Assembly (NCBI GenBank): GCA_020284085.1
Contig: JACEVL010000418.1
Location: forward strand, 102,501-166,500
Reading direction: 5' to 3'
Length of the DNA: 64,000 nucleotides
Origin: Aporrectodea caliginosa
Lineage: Eukaryota; Annelida; Clitellata; Crassiclitellata; Lumbricidae
Position 1 is the first letter of the stretch; every line of letters begins with the position of its first letter. The notes beneath the pieces are model-generated. The model had not been told where the DNA came from, did not search any database, and saw only the letters and a program-made list of their open reading frames with translations. The position numbers and the translations under genes are program-made. Below are positions 35,512 to 45,535 of this stretch, piece after piece.

Positions 35512-38071
35512 CTGAAGTTGTCAATGTTGCCCCAGAAGTAGTTATCGGCGCGGAGTATGTCGTTAAAGCTGTTGGAGGCGTAGTAGTTCCTGTCGACGGA
35601 GGTGTTGTTGTGGGTGGAATAGTAGTTCCTGTCGACGGAGGTGTTGTTGTGGGTGGAGTAGTAGTTTCTGTCGATGGAAGAGTGGTTGTAGGTGGAGTAG
35701 TAGTTCCTGTGGACGGAGGAGTAGTTGTCGGTGGAGTAGTAGTTCCTGTGGACGGAGGAGTAGTGGTCGTTGGAGTAGTAGTTCCTGTGGACGGAGGAGT
35801 AGTTGTCGGTGGAGTAGTAGTTCCTGTTGACGGAGGAATAGTTGCCGTTGGAGTAGTAGTACCTGTGAACGGAGGTGTAGTTGTCGGTGGAGTAGTAGTT
35901 CCTGTCGACGGAGGAGTAGTTGTCGGTGGAGTAGTAGTTCCTGTGGACGGAGGAATAGTTGCCGTTGGAGTAGTAGTACCTGTGAACGGAGGTGTAGTTG
36001 TCGGTGGAGTAGTAGTTCCTGTGGACGGAGGAGTAGTTGTCGGTGGAGTAGTAGTTCCTGTTGACGGAGGAGTAGTTGTCGGTGGAGTAGTAGTTCCTGT
36101 GAACGGAGGAGTAGTTGTCGGTGGAGTAGTAGTTCCTGTGAACGGAGGTGTAGTTGTCGGTGGAGTTGTAGTTCCTGTGAACGGAGGAGTAGTTGTCGGT
36201 GGAGTAGTAGTTCCTGTGGACGGAGGAGTAGTTGTCGGTGGAGTAGTAGTTCCTGTGGACGGAGGAGTAGTTTTCGGTGGAGTAGTAGTTCCTGTGAACG
36301 GAGGAGTAGTTGTCGGTGGAGTTGTAGTTCCTGTGAACGGAGGAGTAGTTGTCGGTGGAGTAGTAGTTCCTGTAGACGGAGGAGTATTTGTCGGTGGAGT
36401 AGTAGTTCCTGTCGACGGAGGAGTAGTTGTCGGTGGAGTAGTAGTTCCTGTGGAAGGAGGAGTAGTTGTCGGTGGAGTAGTAGTTCCTGTGGACGGAGGA
36501 GTAGTGGTCGTTGGAGTAGTAGTTCCTGTGGACGGAGGAGTAGTGGTCGTTGGAGTAGTAGTTCCTGTGAACGGAGGAGTAGTTGTCGGTGGAGTAGTAG
36601 TTCCTGTGAACGGAGGCGTAGTTGTCGGTGGAGTAGTAGTTCCTGTGGACGGAGGAGTAGTTGTCGGTGGAGTAGTAGTTCCTGTGGACGGAGGAGTAGT
36701 TGTCGGTGGAGTAGTAGTTCCTGTGGACGGAGGAGTAGTTGTCGGTGGAGTAGTAGTTCCTGTGGACGGAGGAGTAGTTGTCGGTGAGTAGTAGTTCCTG
36801 TGGACGGAGGAGTAGTTGGAGTAGTAGTTCCTGTGGACGGAGGAGTAGTTGTCGGTGGAGTAGTAGTTCCTGTTGACGGAGGAGTAGTTGCCGTTGGAGT
36901 AGTAGTACCTGTGGAACGGAGGAGTAGTTGTCGGTGGAGTAGTAGTTCCTGTGGACGGAGGAGTAGTTGTCGGTGGAGTAGTAGTTCCTGTGGACGGAGG
37001 AGTAGTTGTCGGTGGAGTAGTAGTTCCTGTGGACGGAGGAATAGTTGCCGTTGGAGTAGTAGTACCTGTGAACGGAGGTGTAGTTGTCGGTGGAGTAGTA
37101 GTTCCTGTGGACGGAGGAGTAGTTGTCGGTGGAGTAGTAGTTCCTGTGAACGGAGGAGTAGTTGTCGGTGGAGTAGTAGTTCCTGTGAACGGAGGAGTAG
37201 TTGTCGGTGGAGTAGTAGTTCCTGTGAACGGAGGAGTAGTTGTCGGTGGAGTAGTAGTTCCTGTGTAGACGGAGGAGTAGTTGTCGGTGGAGTAGTAGTT
37301 CCTGTGGACGGAGGAGTAGTTGTCGGTGGAGTAGTAGTTCCTGTGGACGGAGGAGTAGTTGTCGGTGGAGTAGTAGTTCCTGTGGACGGAGGAGTAGTTG
37401 TCGGTGGAGTAGTAGTTCCTGTGGACGGAGGACGGAGGAGTAGTTGTCGGTGGAGTAGTAGTTCCTGTGGTGGAGTAGTTGTAGTGGAGTAGTAGTTCCT
37501 GTGGACGGAGGAGTAGTTGTCGTAGACGGAGAGTAGTAGTTCCTGTGGACGGAGGAGTAGTTGTCGGTGGAGTAGTAGTTCCTGTGGACGGAGGAGTAGT
37601 AGGTCCTGTTGGAGTAGTAGTTCCTGTGGACGGAGGAGTAGTTGTCGGTGGAGTAGTAGTTCCTGTGGACGGAGGAGTAGTTGTCGGTGGAGTAGTAGTT
37701 CCTGTGAACGGAGGAGTAGTTGTCGGTGGAGTAGTAGTTCCTGTGAACGGAGGAGTAGTTGTCGGTGGAGTAGTAGTTCCTGTAGACGGAGGAGTAGTTG
37801 TCGGTGGAGTAGTAGTTCCTGTGAGACGGAGGAGTAGTGGTCGTTGGAGTAGTAGTTCCTGTGGACGGAGGAGTAGTTGTCGGTGGAGTAGTGGTTCCTG
37901 TGAAAGGAGGAGTAGTTGTCGGTGGAGTAGTAGTTCCTGTCGACGGAGGAGTTCCTGTCGACGGAGGTGTAGTTGTCGGTGGAGTTGTAGTTCCGGTGGA
38001 TGGCGGTGTGTTAGAATTTGTCGTTGTGTACGACGATTCTGTTGTTTGGGTCGTCGTTGTAATTAGACACA
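35512..38071 (-). CDS. Mucin-like Thr/Pro repeat exon, module 3 (net frameshift as assembled)
   Basis: It enters in phase 1 as CLITTTTQTTESSYTTT and then STGTTTPPTTTPP units of 39 nt, about 60 copies. An extra base near 37818 switches the phase-1 reading to the Tyr/Ser frame. Further indels near 37450, 37265, 36912 and 36785 give short Leu-frame stretches. The 3' end fits the Thr frame (LTTYSAPITTSGATLTTSG, then GTTATT), but the reading from the 5' end arrives in the Tyr frame. The length of 2560 nt is one more than a multiple of three. Joined to the next Ig1 exon as it stands, translation would stop within about 20 codons. Its ends match class A on the 5' side and class B on the 3' side. Confidence 0.65.
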
Positions 38072-38792
38072 CTGAAACGATAGTTTCAAGGTTCGATGTA
38101 GCTATTTATTTTGTTGAAAGTTGCATTTGTAGTATGATTTTTAGTTGGAAACAGCTGAGTCGTTTGCATGAACACACAAACCTGGAATAATTAGTTGATT
38201 TTTTCGTCTGGTCAGGTTTTGGATTTTAGTTAAAACTGTGACTTGTTGGGTGCCAACGAAGTTTTCAATTTCGTTGGGCGATCATTTGCGTTGGCGTTTA
38301 GTTTTTGCAGAACAATAATTGACTTAATGTCGAATAAAGGAAAACAAGAAGCATTCCATGTGATAATCGTGCTGACGATTATATAGGATATTCACTTATG
38401 GAGTTAACCAGGTCATATGGAGCCGTAACTCATCGAATTCAGCGGCAACCTCATTTAAAAAATTCGATGCTTAGATCTATTTGCTAGTGTTTTAAAGTGT
38501 TATTCCATTTGTGTATCTGATAGCTGTCGTTCTTTTTTATGAAATTTCTTCATTATTTTTGGCTTCTCTCCTAGCATTTGCAAACATTCTTGCCGGTCAC
38601 AATTGCATAACTAGAGTTAGAATGTTTGCTCATTGTCTATCTGCGAGTTACGCACTAAGGAACACGACCATGGGACTATGTGCTGCGCCTTCGCAGATTC
38701 TTATGTCTCCAAACATACTTTGTCAATGCTAAAAGTGTTCAAATGTTTGATGGTTTTTTCTTCAGTTGCTTCGTTCCATCTAGAAAACTAAC
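38072..38792. other. Intron between module 2 Ig2 and module 3 mucin
   Basis: No gene or element recognised. The end next to the Ig2 exon (tcaatgctaaaa-gtgttcaa) resembles the matching intron at 63.4 kb. Confidence 0.5.
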
Positions 38793-39110
38793 CTTCTGTT
38801 AAGCAAGATTCATTGAACTCCGGCGCATTTCTTGCGATCCATGCAAATTGGATGTCAGTTGGTGCAGCAAAAGTCAGTTCGCATGTATAGTTCTCGGAGG
38901 AGCTACTGTTGGTTGTGATGGTTGATTCTGCATAGAACAACCCTGCAACCCTCGTCCTCGGAAGCGTATACGATGCCAAGTAGGCTCCATTTAGTTTCCA
39001 GGTTACAATCGGATAGATCGGATGAAAAGTGCTGTCAGCGTAAGTGACGTTGCACGACACATTGGATGTAGTTGAACTGATCGAAATGCATGAACACTGT
39101 GGACCACTGC
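38793..39110 (-). CDS. Ig2 exon, class A, module 2
   Basis: This Ig-like domain has 106 codons, phase 1-1, with a GPQCSCISIS opening. It has NVSC (B strand), VTWKLNG (C strand Trp), STITTNSS, NYTC (F strand) and a closing EFNESCLTEG. It is almost the same protein as the exon at 63465-63782, with changes concentrated around the CxC loop, the C strand approach and the D-E turn. That points to a recent duplication. Acceptor TTACAG and donor G|GTTAGT are shared with that copy. The next exon in the transcript is the module 3 mucin exon, 0.7 kb away. Confidence 0.8.
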
Positions 39111-39295
39111 CTGTAAGATAAAACAATATTTCACATGAGAGGCAAACGTTGTCTATTTATGCTTGAGAAACATTTATGCTGCTTCTATTAAGTAACGCAA
39201 GTGTAGGAGATCGCCTGATCGCTCAAATCATAATATCAATGTGAAGCGATTTAATATGTTAGATCTGAAACAAAGAAAATAATAACAGAACTTAC

Positions 39296-39604
39296 GAACG
39301 ACGAGTAATTTGGCTCCTGTTCTGTTGGTATTATTGGCACATTGCCCGATGTACAACCCTGCTGTCGATATTGGATTTCCAGATATAGTCGCGTTCTTGA
39401 TAATTAGACCGGTATGGTTAACGCCGTAGAGACCAGTCAACGCGGGATTTCTAGAATCGTTAAAGTTGCTGATAGTGTAAGTGCTTATCTCATCTGAAAT
39501 TGGCTTAACCTTCCAAGATACGTCTTCGGGGTTTATGTACAGATCCATTATTATATCCGGTTGTCCCTCATAGACAGCTATGTTCTTCATATTATCCAGA
39601 CATT
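39296..39604 (-). CDS. Ig1 exon, class A, module 2
   Basis: This is the shortest Ig1 exon at 103 codons, phase 1-1. It reads CLDNMKNIAVYEG, a C-strand Trp (VSWKVKP), YGVNHTGLIIKNAT and STAGLYIGQC, then TGAKLLVVR. Two Cys and five sequons (NDS, NHT, NAT, NNT, NRT) are seen. The donor is GTT C|GTAAGT and the acceptor GTTTTCAG is strong. It lies only 185 bp from its Ig2 partner, against 1.5-2 kb in most other modules, and that short intron is the hallmark of class A. The intron back to the module 2 mucin exon is 5.9 kb and full of mobile elements. Confidence 0.8.
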
Positions 39605-40166
39605 CTGAAAACAAAAAAACCAGTTTGGTTTATGTTCTTCGCAGCTTATGATTACGCAATATGCTCGTACCTCATCTTAAGTCTCATCACAGTGCTACTG
39701 TCATCTAGATTCAAACAGACTGCAGAGCATCCTTAACAAGTCCTGATGACAGTGTAATAACAAAATAATCGAACTGGTGTTGGTCTGCAACTTCTTCAAG
39801 GTGAATATACCACGTATGTAAAGAGCAACATTAATTTTACACATCAATAATATTTATGCCTTGAAACAATTACAGCTATATCGCACGAGAGGAGTTTAGT
39901 GCCTTATCTGTGTGGCCTACATTTATGGATATTTCTCTACGTATGTATATAGGTGTGCATGTACACGTACGTCTACGTATGTGTATAAACTTATGTATGA
40001 ATCATGTATACTGTATATGCAGGTGGTCCTCAAAGCTATGTAAAAATTAAAGTTTTCATAATGTATTATGGTAATCTCGTATTCTGTTATGCCTCATGTA
40101 ACAATGAATCCTGCCAAATTTAATTGAAATTGAACAAAGTTTAGAGGTTGCTCAACATCGTCAAAC

Positions 40167-41660
40167 GTGAGCGACCGAGATGCTACGTATTTGCTTTCAA
40201 CAACAGCACAAAGCCTGGGGCATGACGTTGTTGAGATTGCAATCAATCGAGCCTCAATTCGCAGAGCCTGCATTGCACACCGCAGTCAGAGTGCTGGCAG
40301 AGTTACACTCGAATTTAGTCGGCGGACCAGTACCTCTAACTATGCATTGGGATGGGAAGATCCTTCCTGATATTACCGGAACACAGGTTGATAGATTATT
40401 AGTACTGGTCTCAGGATATGAAATGGAACAGTTTCTCCGAGTGCCAAAGTTAAATCATGGCACAAGTGAAGAAACCAGTGAAGCTATTGTATGTTGAAGG
40501 ATTGTAGGTGGGAGAAAAGGTCAGAGCGATAACACCACGGCATCAAACGCAGGATGCAATGGCGCATGTTTTCTGATCAAGACTAAACATGAAAAAACCT
40601 ACTGCATCTTGCTTGTCGGCACCATGTGCACGAAGTCATACTTAGTGAAGTTTTTAACACTCATTTGGACCATCAAAGTGGTCCAAACATTGCACTTCTT
40701 AAGCGGTTCCGTGAGAACTGGCCACACATGGATACAGATAACTTCAAGACAGCACTTCAAGATCCGAAATGTTCAGAAATTCTAGCAGCACTCAGTAAAC
40801 TCATACCTCATGCAATTGAATTTGTCAAGAACGCTTTACAATTTAGCAACCAGCCCTGAGATGATTACCGCGAACTACTTGAACTCACTGTCATCTTTCT
40901 TGGTGATTTTTCCACCGATTGATGGCACCCGATGCAATGCATCAAGCCATGTGGATGGATGGCAATAATATTGTATTCCATCAAAGTCTGGATGTTCAGA
41001 GAGCAATTCCGACTTACACCCCCGGAAGAAAAGTCATTTAGAGACATCAGCCTGTTTGCTAGTCTGGCATACACAGAAGCATGGATTTCGTGTCCCATCT
41101 TGATTACAGTTCCTTCCAATTACCTTCGGCTTCTGAAGTCTCTCTTGAAGTAGAAGGAGATAAATGACGTCATTTCTACAGCAGCCAAAGGGCACTTGTG
41201 GTATTTTAGTGAGGAGATGATAGCCTTGGTCTTTCTTGACCCTGCCATCGACGTTTGAGTAAAGCGAAACATGGTCAAGGCACTTCCAAATCCAGGACCG
41301 AACAAGCCTCCGAAACGCATTCAAATGCAAGGGAGCAATATTGACAGCAAACAGCTCGAAGATTTTGTGACGGTCAATATTCTCAACTTCCTGCAGATAC
41401 TTGAACTGCCTGCCCAGCAAGTTCCTAAATCAGACCGATAATGAGCAATTGGAAGGATTTTCTAATTGAGGAATGAGGACTTTCAGATGGCGAAACATTG
41501 CGCACAGAGTCTCAAGGTTGTGAACAACAATGTCGAGCGGGGTGCAAAACTCATCCACGAATTCAACTAATCCATCACTAAAAATGAAGAGCAAACATAT
41601 TACCTATCGCAGGTTGTATCTGAGTACAGAGCTCAGTTCCCTAAGTCTAAGAAGTCTGTG
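40167..41660 (+). pseudogene. Longer copy of the unnamed repeat-encoded protein family
   Basis: Successive frames read SDRDATYLLSTTAQSLGHDV, NRASIRRAC, LTMHWDGKILPDITG, VDRLLVLVSGYEMEQFLRVP, HVHEVILSEVFNTHLDHQSG, NIALLKRFRENWPHMD, MQCIKPCGWMAIILYSIKVW, FREQFRLTPPEE, STAAKGHLWYFSEEMIALVF, and a final HCAQSLKVVNNNVERG with EEQTYYLSQVVSEYRAQFP. The collinear order over 1.5 kb with several frameshifts shows a nearly full but dead copy. It is immediately followed by a piggyBac-like relic. Confidence 0.6.
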
Positions 41661-41869
41661 CTAGTCTGTTCTGGGACTCCAACAATCCGAAACTCCCTAA
41701 ATCTCTTACGCAGATATTGTTCAGCAACTTTCTATTGTTTCAAGACTAAATGATTGACTTTGTATCAATATTCAGTAAATCTGTTACAGTCTACACTGTC
41801 CAGTTTGTCTCTTTGGTTTAAAAAGTCTTTGTTAAAATTTTATATGCTTATTTGTTTATTTATTGACGC

Positions 41870-43745
41870 ACAAACATTTTACACAGCGAACTTTGAAAGT
41901 GTGAGTGTTGGAATGCAGACCGAAGGTCCATTTCAGCACAACAACAAATCTGAGGATATTGTGATTCGATTGATTCATCCAATTTCCAGGAACATCACAG
42001 TGAAAAACTGGTTCACAAGTTTCAGCTTAGCTAAAGCCTCCTCTCCAGTCTGGATTTGGGAAATTCCCCTTGACGGATCTCTGATGGAGAGTCTTCTGGC
42101 TGATGTATTTCATGCCGTGGATCGTGGCCATGTCACTCTACTTTCCCTCTATGACATTAATACCACTTTCGACACTGTCGATCCTTCTTGACCTTCTGCC
42201 TAACTCATTTTGGATTACTGATTCTGCTCTTCTCTAGTTCCGCTCATTCCTTATCGATCGCTCTGTCTTCGTAGTTTTTTGTCCCACGCGCTCCGCTTGG
42301 GTTCAACTCTCTTACGGCTTACCTCAGGACTCGGTTCTTGATGCCCTTCTGTTTATCTTGTATACCTCGGATCTGGCGGGGGAACTTGGTCCACTTGTTG
42401 TCCTCTCCATCTAATAGGCTGATAACACGCAGGCTTAATTCATGGACCTGCAGACACAGTTGCTGTTATGGTTGAGCGTATTCTAGAGGCTCCAGCTGCT
42501 CTTGACCGATGGTTGTCTTCAAATCGCCTCCGTTTTAACCAAGATAAGACACAGTACATCTGGCTCGGTTGTCGTGCCCAGCTTACCAAGATTAATGCTG
42601 ACTCCCTTCGTCTTCGGTTTCCAATTGATCACTTGTTCATGATCTGGGATTCATTCTCGATCCTGTCCTCTCTCTGTCTGATCAGTGATCATGTCGATAG
42701 TGTCTCTCGCTCCTGTTTCTACTACTTACGCCAACTCCGTTCCATACGCCAATCGCTCCCACTGCACGCTATCACGACTTTGGTCTATGGTTTGAACTTG
42801 GGAATGTGGTCTACATTGGTCTCTCCTCTACAAATATATCTAAGCCTCAGGCCATCCTAAACGTTGCCACCCGCTACTGTTATTCATAGAGGCCATTGCA
42901 AAGTTCGACCATAATTATCTTTTACCCGTGACTTCCCATCCGCCAACGCGTCCAATTCAAGGTATACTCTCTGATGTGAAATTGCCTTGCTGGTTCTGCT
43001 CCTCATTATATTAGGGCATAATTAGTTCAGGTATCTCCTCTGGCCATTCGTTCCTCCCTTCGGTCCTCGGCCCGTGGTCATTGGGTTGTTTCACTGGTGC
43101 GTATCTCTACGGCCAAGTCTGGGAGTTTCGCTATTGTGGGTCCATCTAGCTTGAATCGGTTGCCTCAGTCCCTCAGGGCTGACCTTTTTCCTATTTCGTT
43201 TGACCAGTTCCGCCAGCGCCTGAAAACCTGTCCTTACCAGTGAAGACACTGGCCCGGGTCGGGAGCTCCACGGTTTTGAGTGGCGCTATACCCGATTACG
43301 ATTTCGATTACGGAAAGCACAAAAGGTGGAGTGGACATCTTTGATGAACAATGCGAGACGTAGAGTGTCGCTGGCCACTGACAGTATTATTTTCAATGAT
43401 AACATCACCGGTGTGAATGCACAGATCACTGACAAACAATGCCAATGCATCTAACTCGCATCGTCGTCGATTGGTCCTGAAGCAGATGACACTCGAGTTG
43501 ATCAGCTGTCATACGATGAAACGAATAAACACTCCTCGGGTTCCATGAGCTGTCCGTTCTAGTCTGAAACGCAGTCGTGCCACAAACTCTACGACTGCTG
43601 AAGCAGATGAACCAGAATCGATGAAGAGTGTCCAAGTCCATGGGTCGTAAAACAAGATTCATAATTATGTCATTCGTATAACAAGCGAGTGTGTCTTGAA
43701 CACGCTAATACTGTGTGCATGCCTTGCACTGAGTAGTCACTCGAA
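41870..43745 (+). pseudogene. piggyBac-like transposase relic, split by a retrotransposon
   Basis: The left part (41880-42035) reads SEDIVIRLIHPISRNITVKN then WFTSFSLAK, the N-V-T-x-DN-W-F-TS block of DDE piggyBac transposases, here with K for D. The right part from 43310 reads STKGGVDIFDEQCET and, near 43660-43730, LCHSYNKRVCLEHANTVCMP plus C. The latter is the C-terminal Cys/His-rich domain. Between them lies a complete insertion of a LINE-like 3' part. Stops and the DN loss show it is inactive. Confidence 0.7.
42036..43309 (+). pseudogene. Non-LTR retrotransposon nested in the piggyBac-like relic
   Basis: It reads LLADVFHAVDRGHVTLLSLY with INTTFDTVD (RT motif A region), then YGLPQDSVLDALLFILYTSD (the G-x-PQGS box, degraded), ALDRWLSSNRLRFNQDKTQY, then the 3' UTR ending tggcgctatacccgattacg with a short gattac tail. 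Stops are frequent. The insertion is 5'-truncated. Confidence 0.7.
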
Positions 43746-43904
43746 AATTATGACTGAAAACATTTTATATTTCACTTGAAATATTGGTTAGTCGTGCGTT
43801 TGGTAATGTGTTGAATGAGGGCTGGAAAATGCTCCTGTTCAGTAGATATTGCATAGTTATTAGCTAACCTGTTGGTCATTTCAACAATGATTGAAAACAG
43901 TTAT

Positions 43905-44020
43905 CTGTTCCTGATAATCACCAGTTTAGCTGATAATTGGTTATAAAACTATAGTTTAAGTTATCTGTTACTGATAATCACCAGTTTAGCTGATAATTGG
44001 TTATAAAACTAAAGTTTAGC
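43905..44020. repeat. Tandem duplication, about 60-bp unit
   Basis: Two copies of ttatctgtt-ctgataatcacc through ggttataaaacta-agttta, with two mismatches. Confidence 0.85.
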
Positions 44021-44161
44021 TCACACAAAATGTTATGTAGTTGATATCGCGACTGCCAAGTAAAAAATATGTATTGAGGAGTATCATACTCCATCTCACC
44101 ACAAACTTTCCAATGCTTCACTTCACTTCCAAAGGGCTAAACATAATTCTGAAGATGTTAA

Positions 44162-45130
44162 CCCTAGGGCTACCAAGCTTTTTTTGAAACACTGGCTACC
44201 AAGGGGGGGTGGTTACCACCCCCTGGATTTCGTGTTTGGTTTTACATATCATAACTTGTAATATACCATTGGATTCAGCATTCATTTCTGCACAGAATGG
44301 TATATTTAGTTGTACATTATGTGAATGCACCTCGAAATTACATCACTTTTAACAACAATACCCATTAATTAGCAATATTGTATATTATTGCGTCCATTTT
44401 GTACTTTTTGGATAAACAAATATAAGATTATGTGTGTTTTGAAACTAATCAATGTATAAAAGATACACACAATCATCCCTACACATGTTTATATAGCATA
44501 AATGTACATCCATACATATATATCCATACATATATATCGGTTTACGTTGTAATGCTGTATTCAGCCATTTTCAAACAGATTACGCGTATTATTATTTATT
44601 TTGATCACTTCCGGTATTCAAAAGACAAAGATGTTGGTATGCAAAAGAAGCCCTACATTCCCTCTAAAGAATGGTATCTTTGTTTCTCTTCCAGGAAGAC
44701 AAATGAATACGCTACAGACAAAAAACTAAGGGGGGAGTGCTTCCATTCAGCCATTTTTCACGCATATTACGCGTATTATTATTTATTTTGAGCACTTCCG
44801 GTTGTCTCAGGTCAACTCAGTGACCATAGAAATGTAGCCCCACATTCCCTCTATAGAATGGTATAATTTGTGTCTCTTAATATTAAATGACGGATAAGAT
44901 ATAGTCGAAAATCTAGGGGGTGGTATCCACCCCCCCTGGTGCCTCGGGTATATTGGGTATAACTTTTGAACGGTGTGAGATATCATCTCACATTTTACCT
45001 CAAAACGTGTGTAAATGAACCCCCTACAGATACCTAAAAGGTCAAATTTTTATTCCATACGGAAAAAGTTTGAGATGAAAAAAAACCGGGGGGGGGTGGC
45101 AACCACCACCCCAACTTGGTAGCCCGAGGG
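44162..45130. mobile_element. piggyBac-type MITE with TTAA target duplication
   Basis: TTAA flanks both ends (44158-44161, 45131-45134). Terminal repeats are CCCTAGGGCTACCAAG and, as complement, CCCTCGGGCTACCAAG. Subterminal G/C blocks (gggggggtggttaccacccc, and ccgggggggggtggcaacc) form extra hairpins. An internal unit of about 190 bp (attacgcgtattattatttattttga, cattccctct-agaatggtat) occurs twice. There is no coding capacity. Confidence 0.8.
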
Positions 45131-45134
45131 TTAA

Positions 45135-45535
45135 GGAAGGCGTAATGCATTTGAAATACACTAGTCGTAATCAACTCTATCCACGTGTAGTGCAGGAGGA
45201 TCTAGTTAATGTGTGACGGCAACTCCAACTCCAACTAGCGACTTTGAATTAGGGAACATGTCATCAGAAACAGACAAATAGGTGAATCTGCACTGGAGAT
45301 CTACCGACATTTCCAAAAAATGACAAATACATTGCACGCTAGACGCACGAAATTGCCGGTGAACAAATTAATCAACACTGAAATGTTCAAAGATTACAAC
45401 TCAGTACAGTTCATAATAAATTACAATCAATGCACTGAATTAAAAGCGAATCAAAATTCTACCAAACATCTAGTCAACAAATCAGCACACAAACGACCGG
45501 GATATTAGAGAAAAATGTAGACAGTTCATAATAAC
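45135..45535. other. Intron next to module 2 mucin donor
   Basis: AT-rich. A small open frame at 45320-45508 has no recognised domain. Confidence 0.4.

Noticed and set aside
35610..38066. Plus-strand Val/Gly-rich open frames
   Set aside because: Antisense of the module 3 mucin exon, for the same reason.
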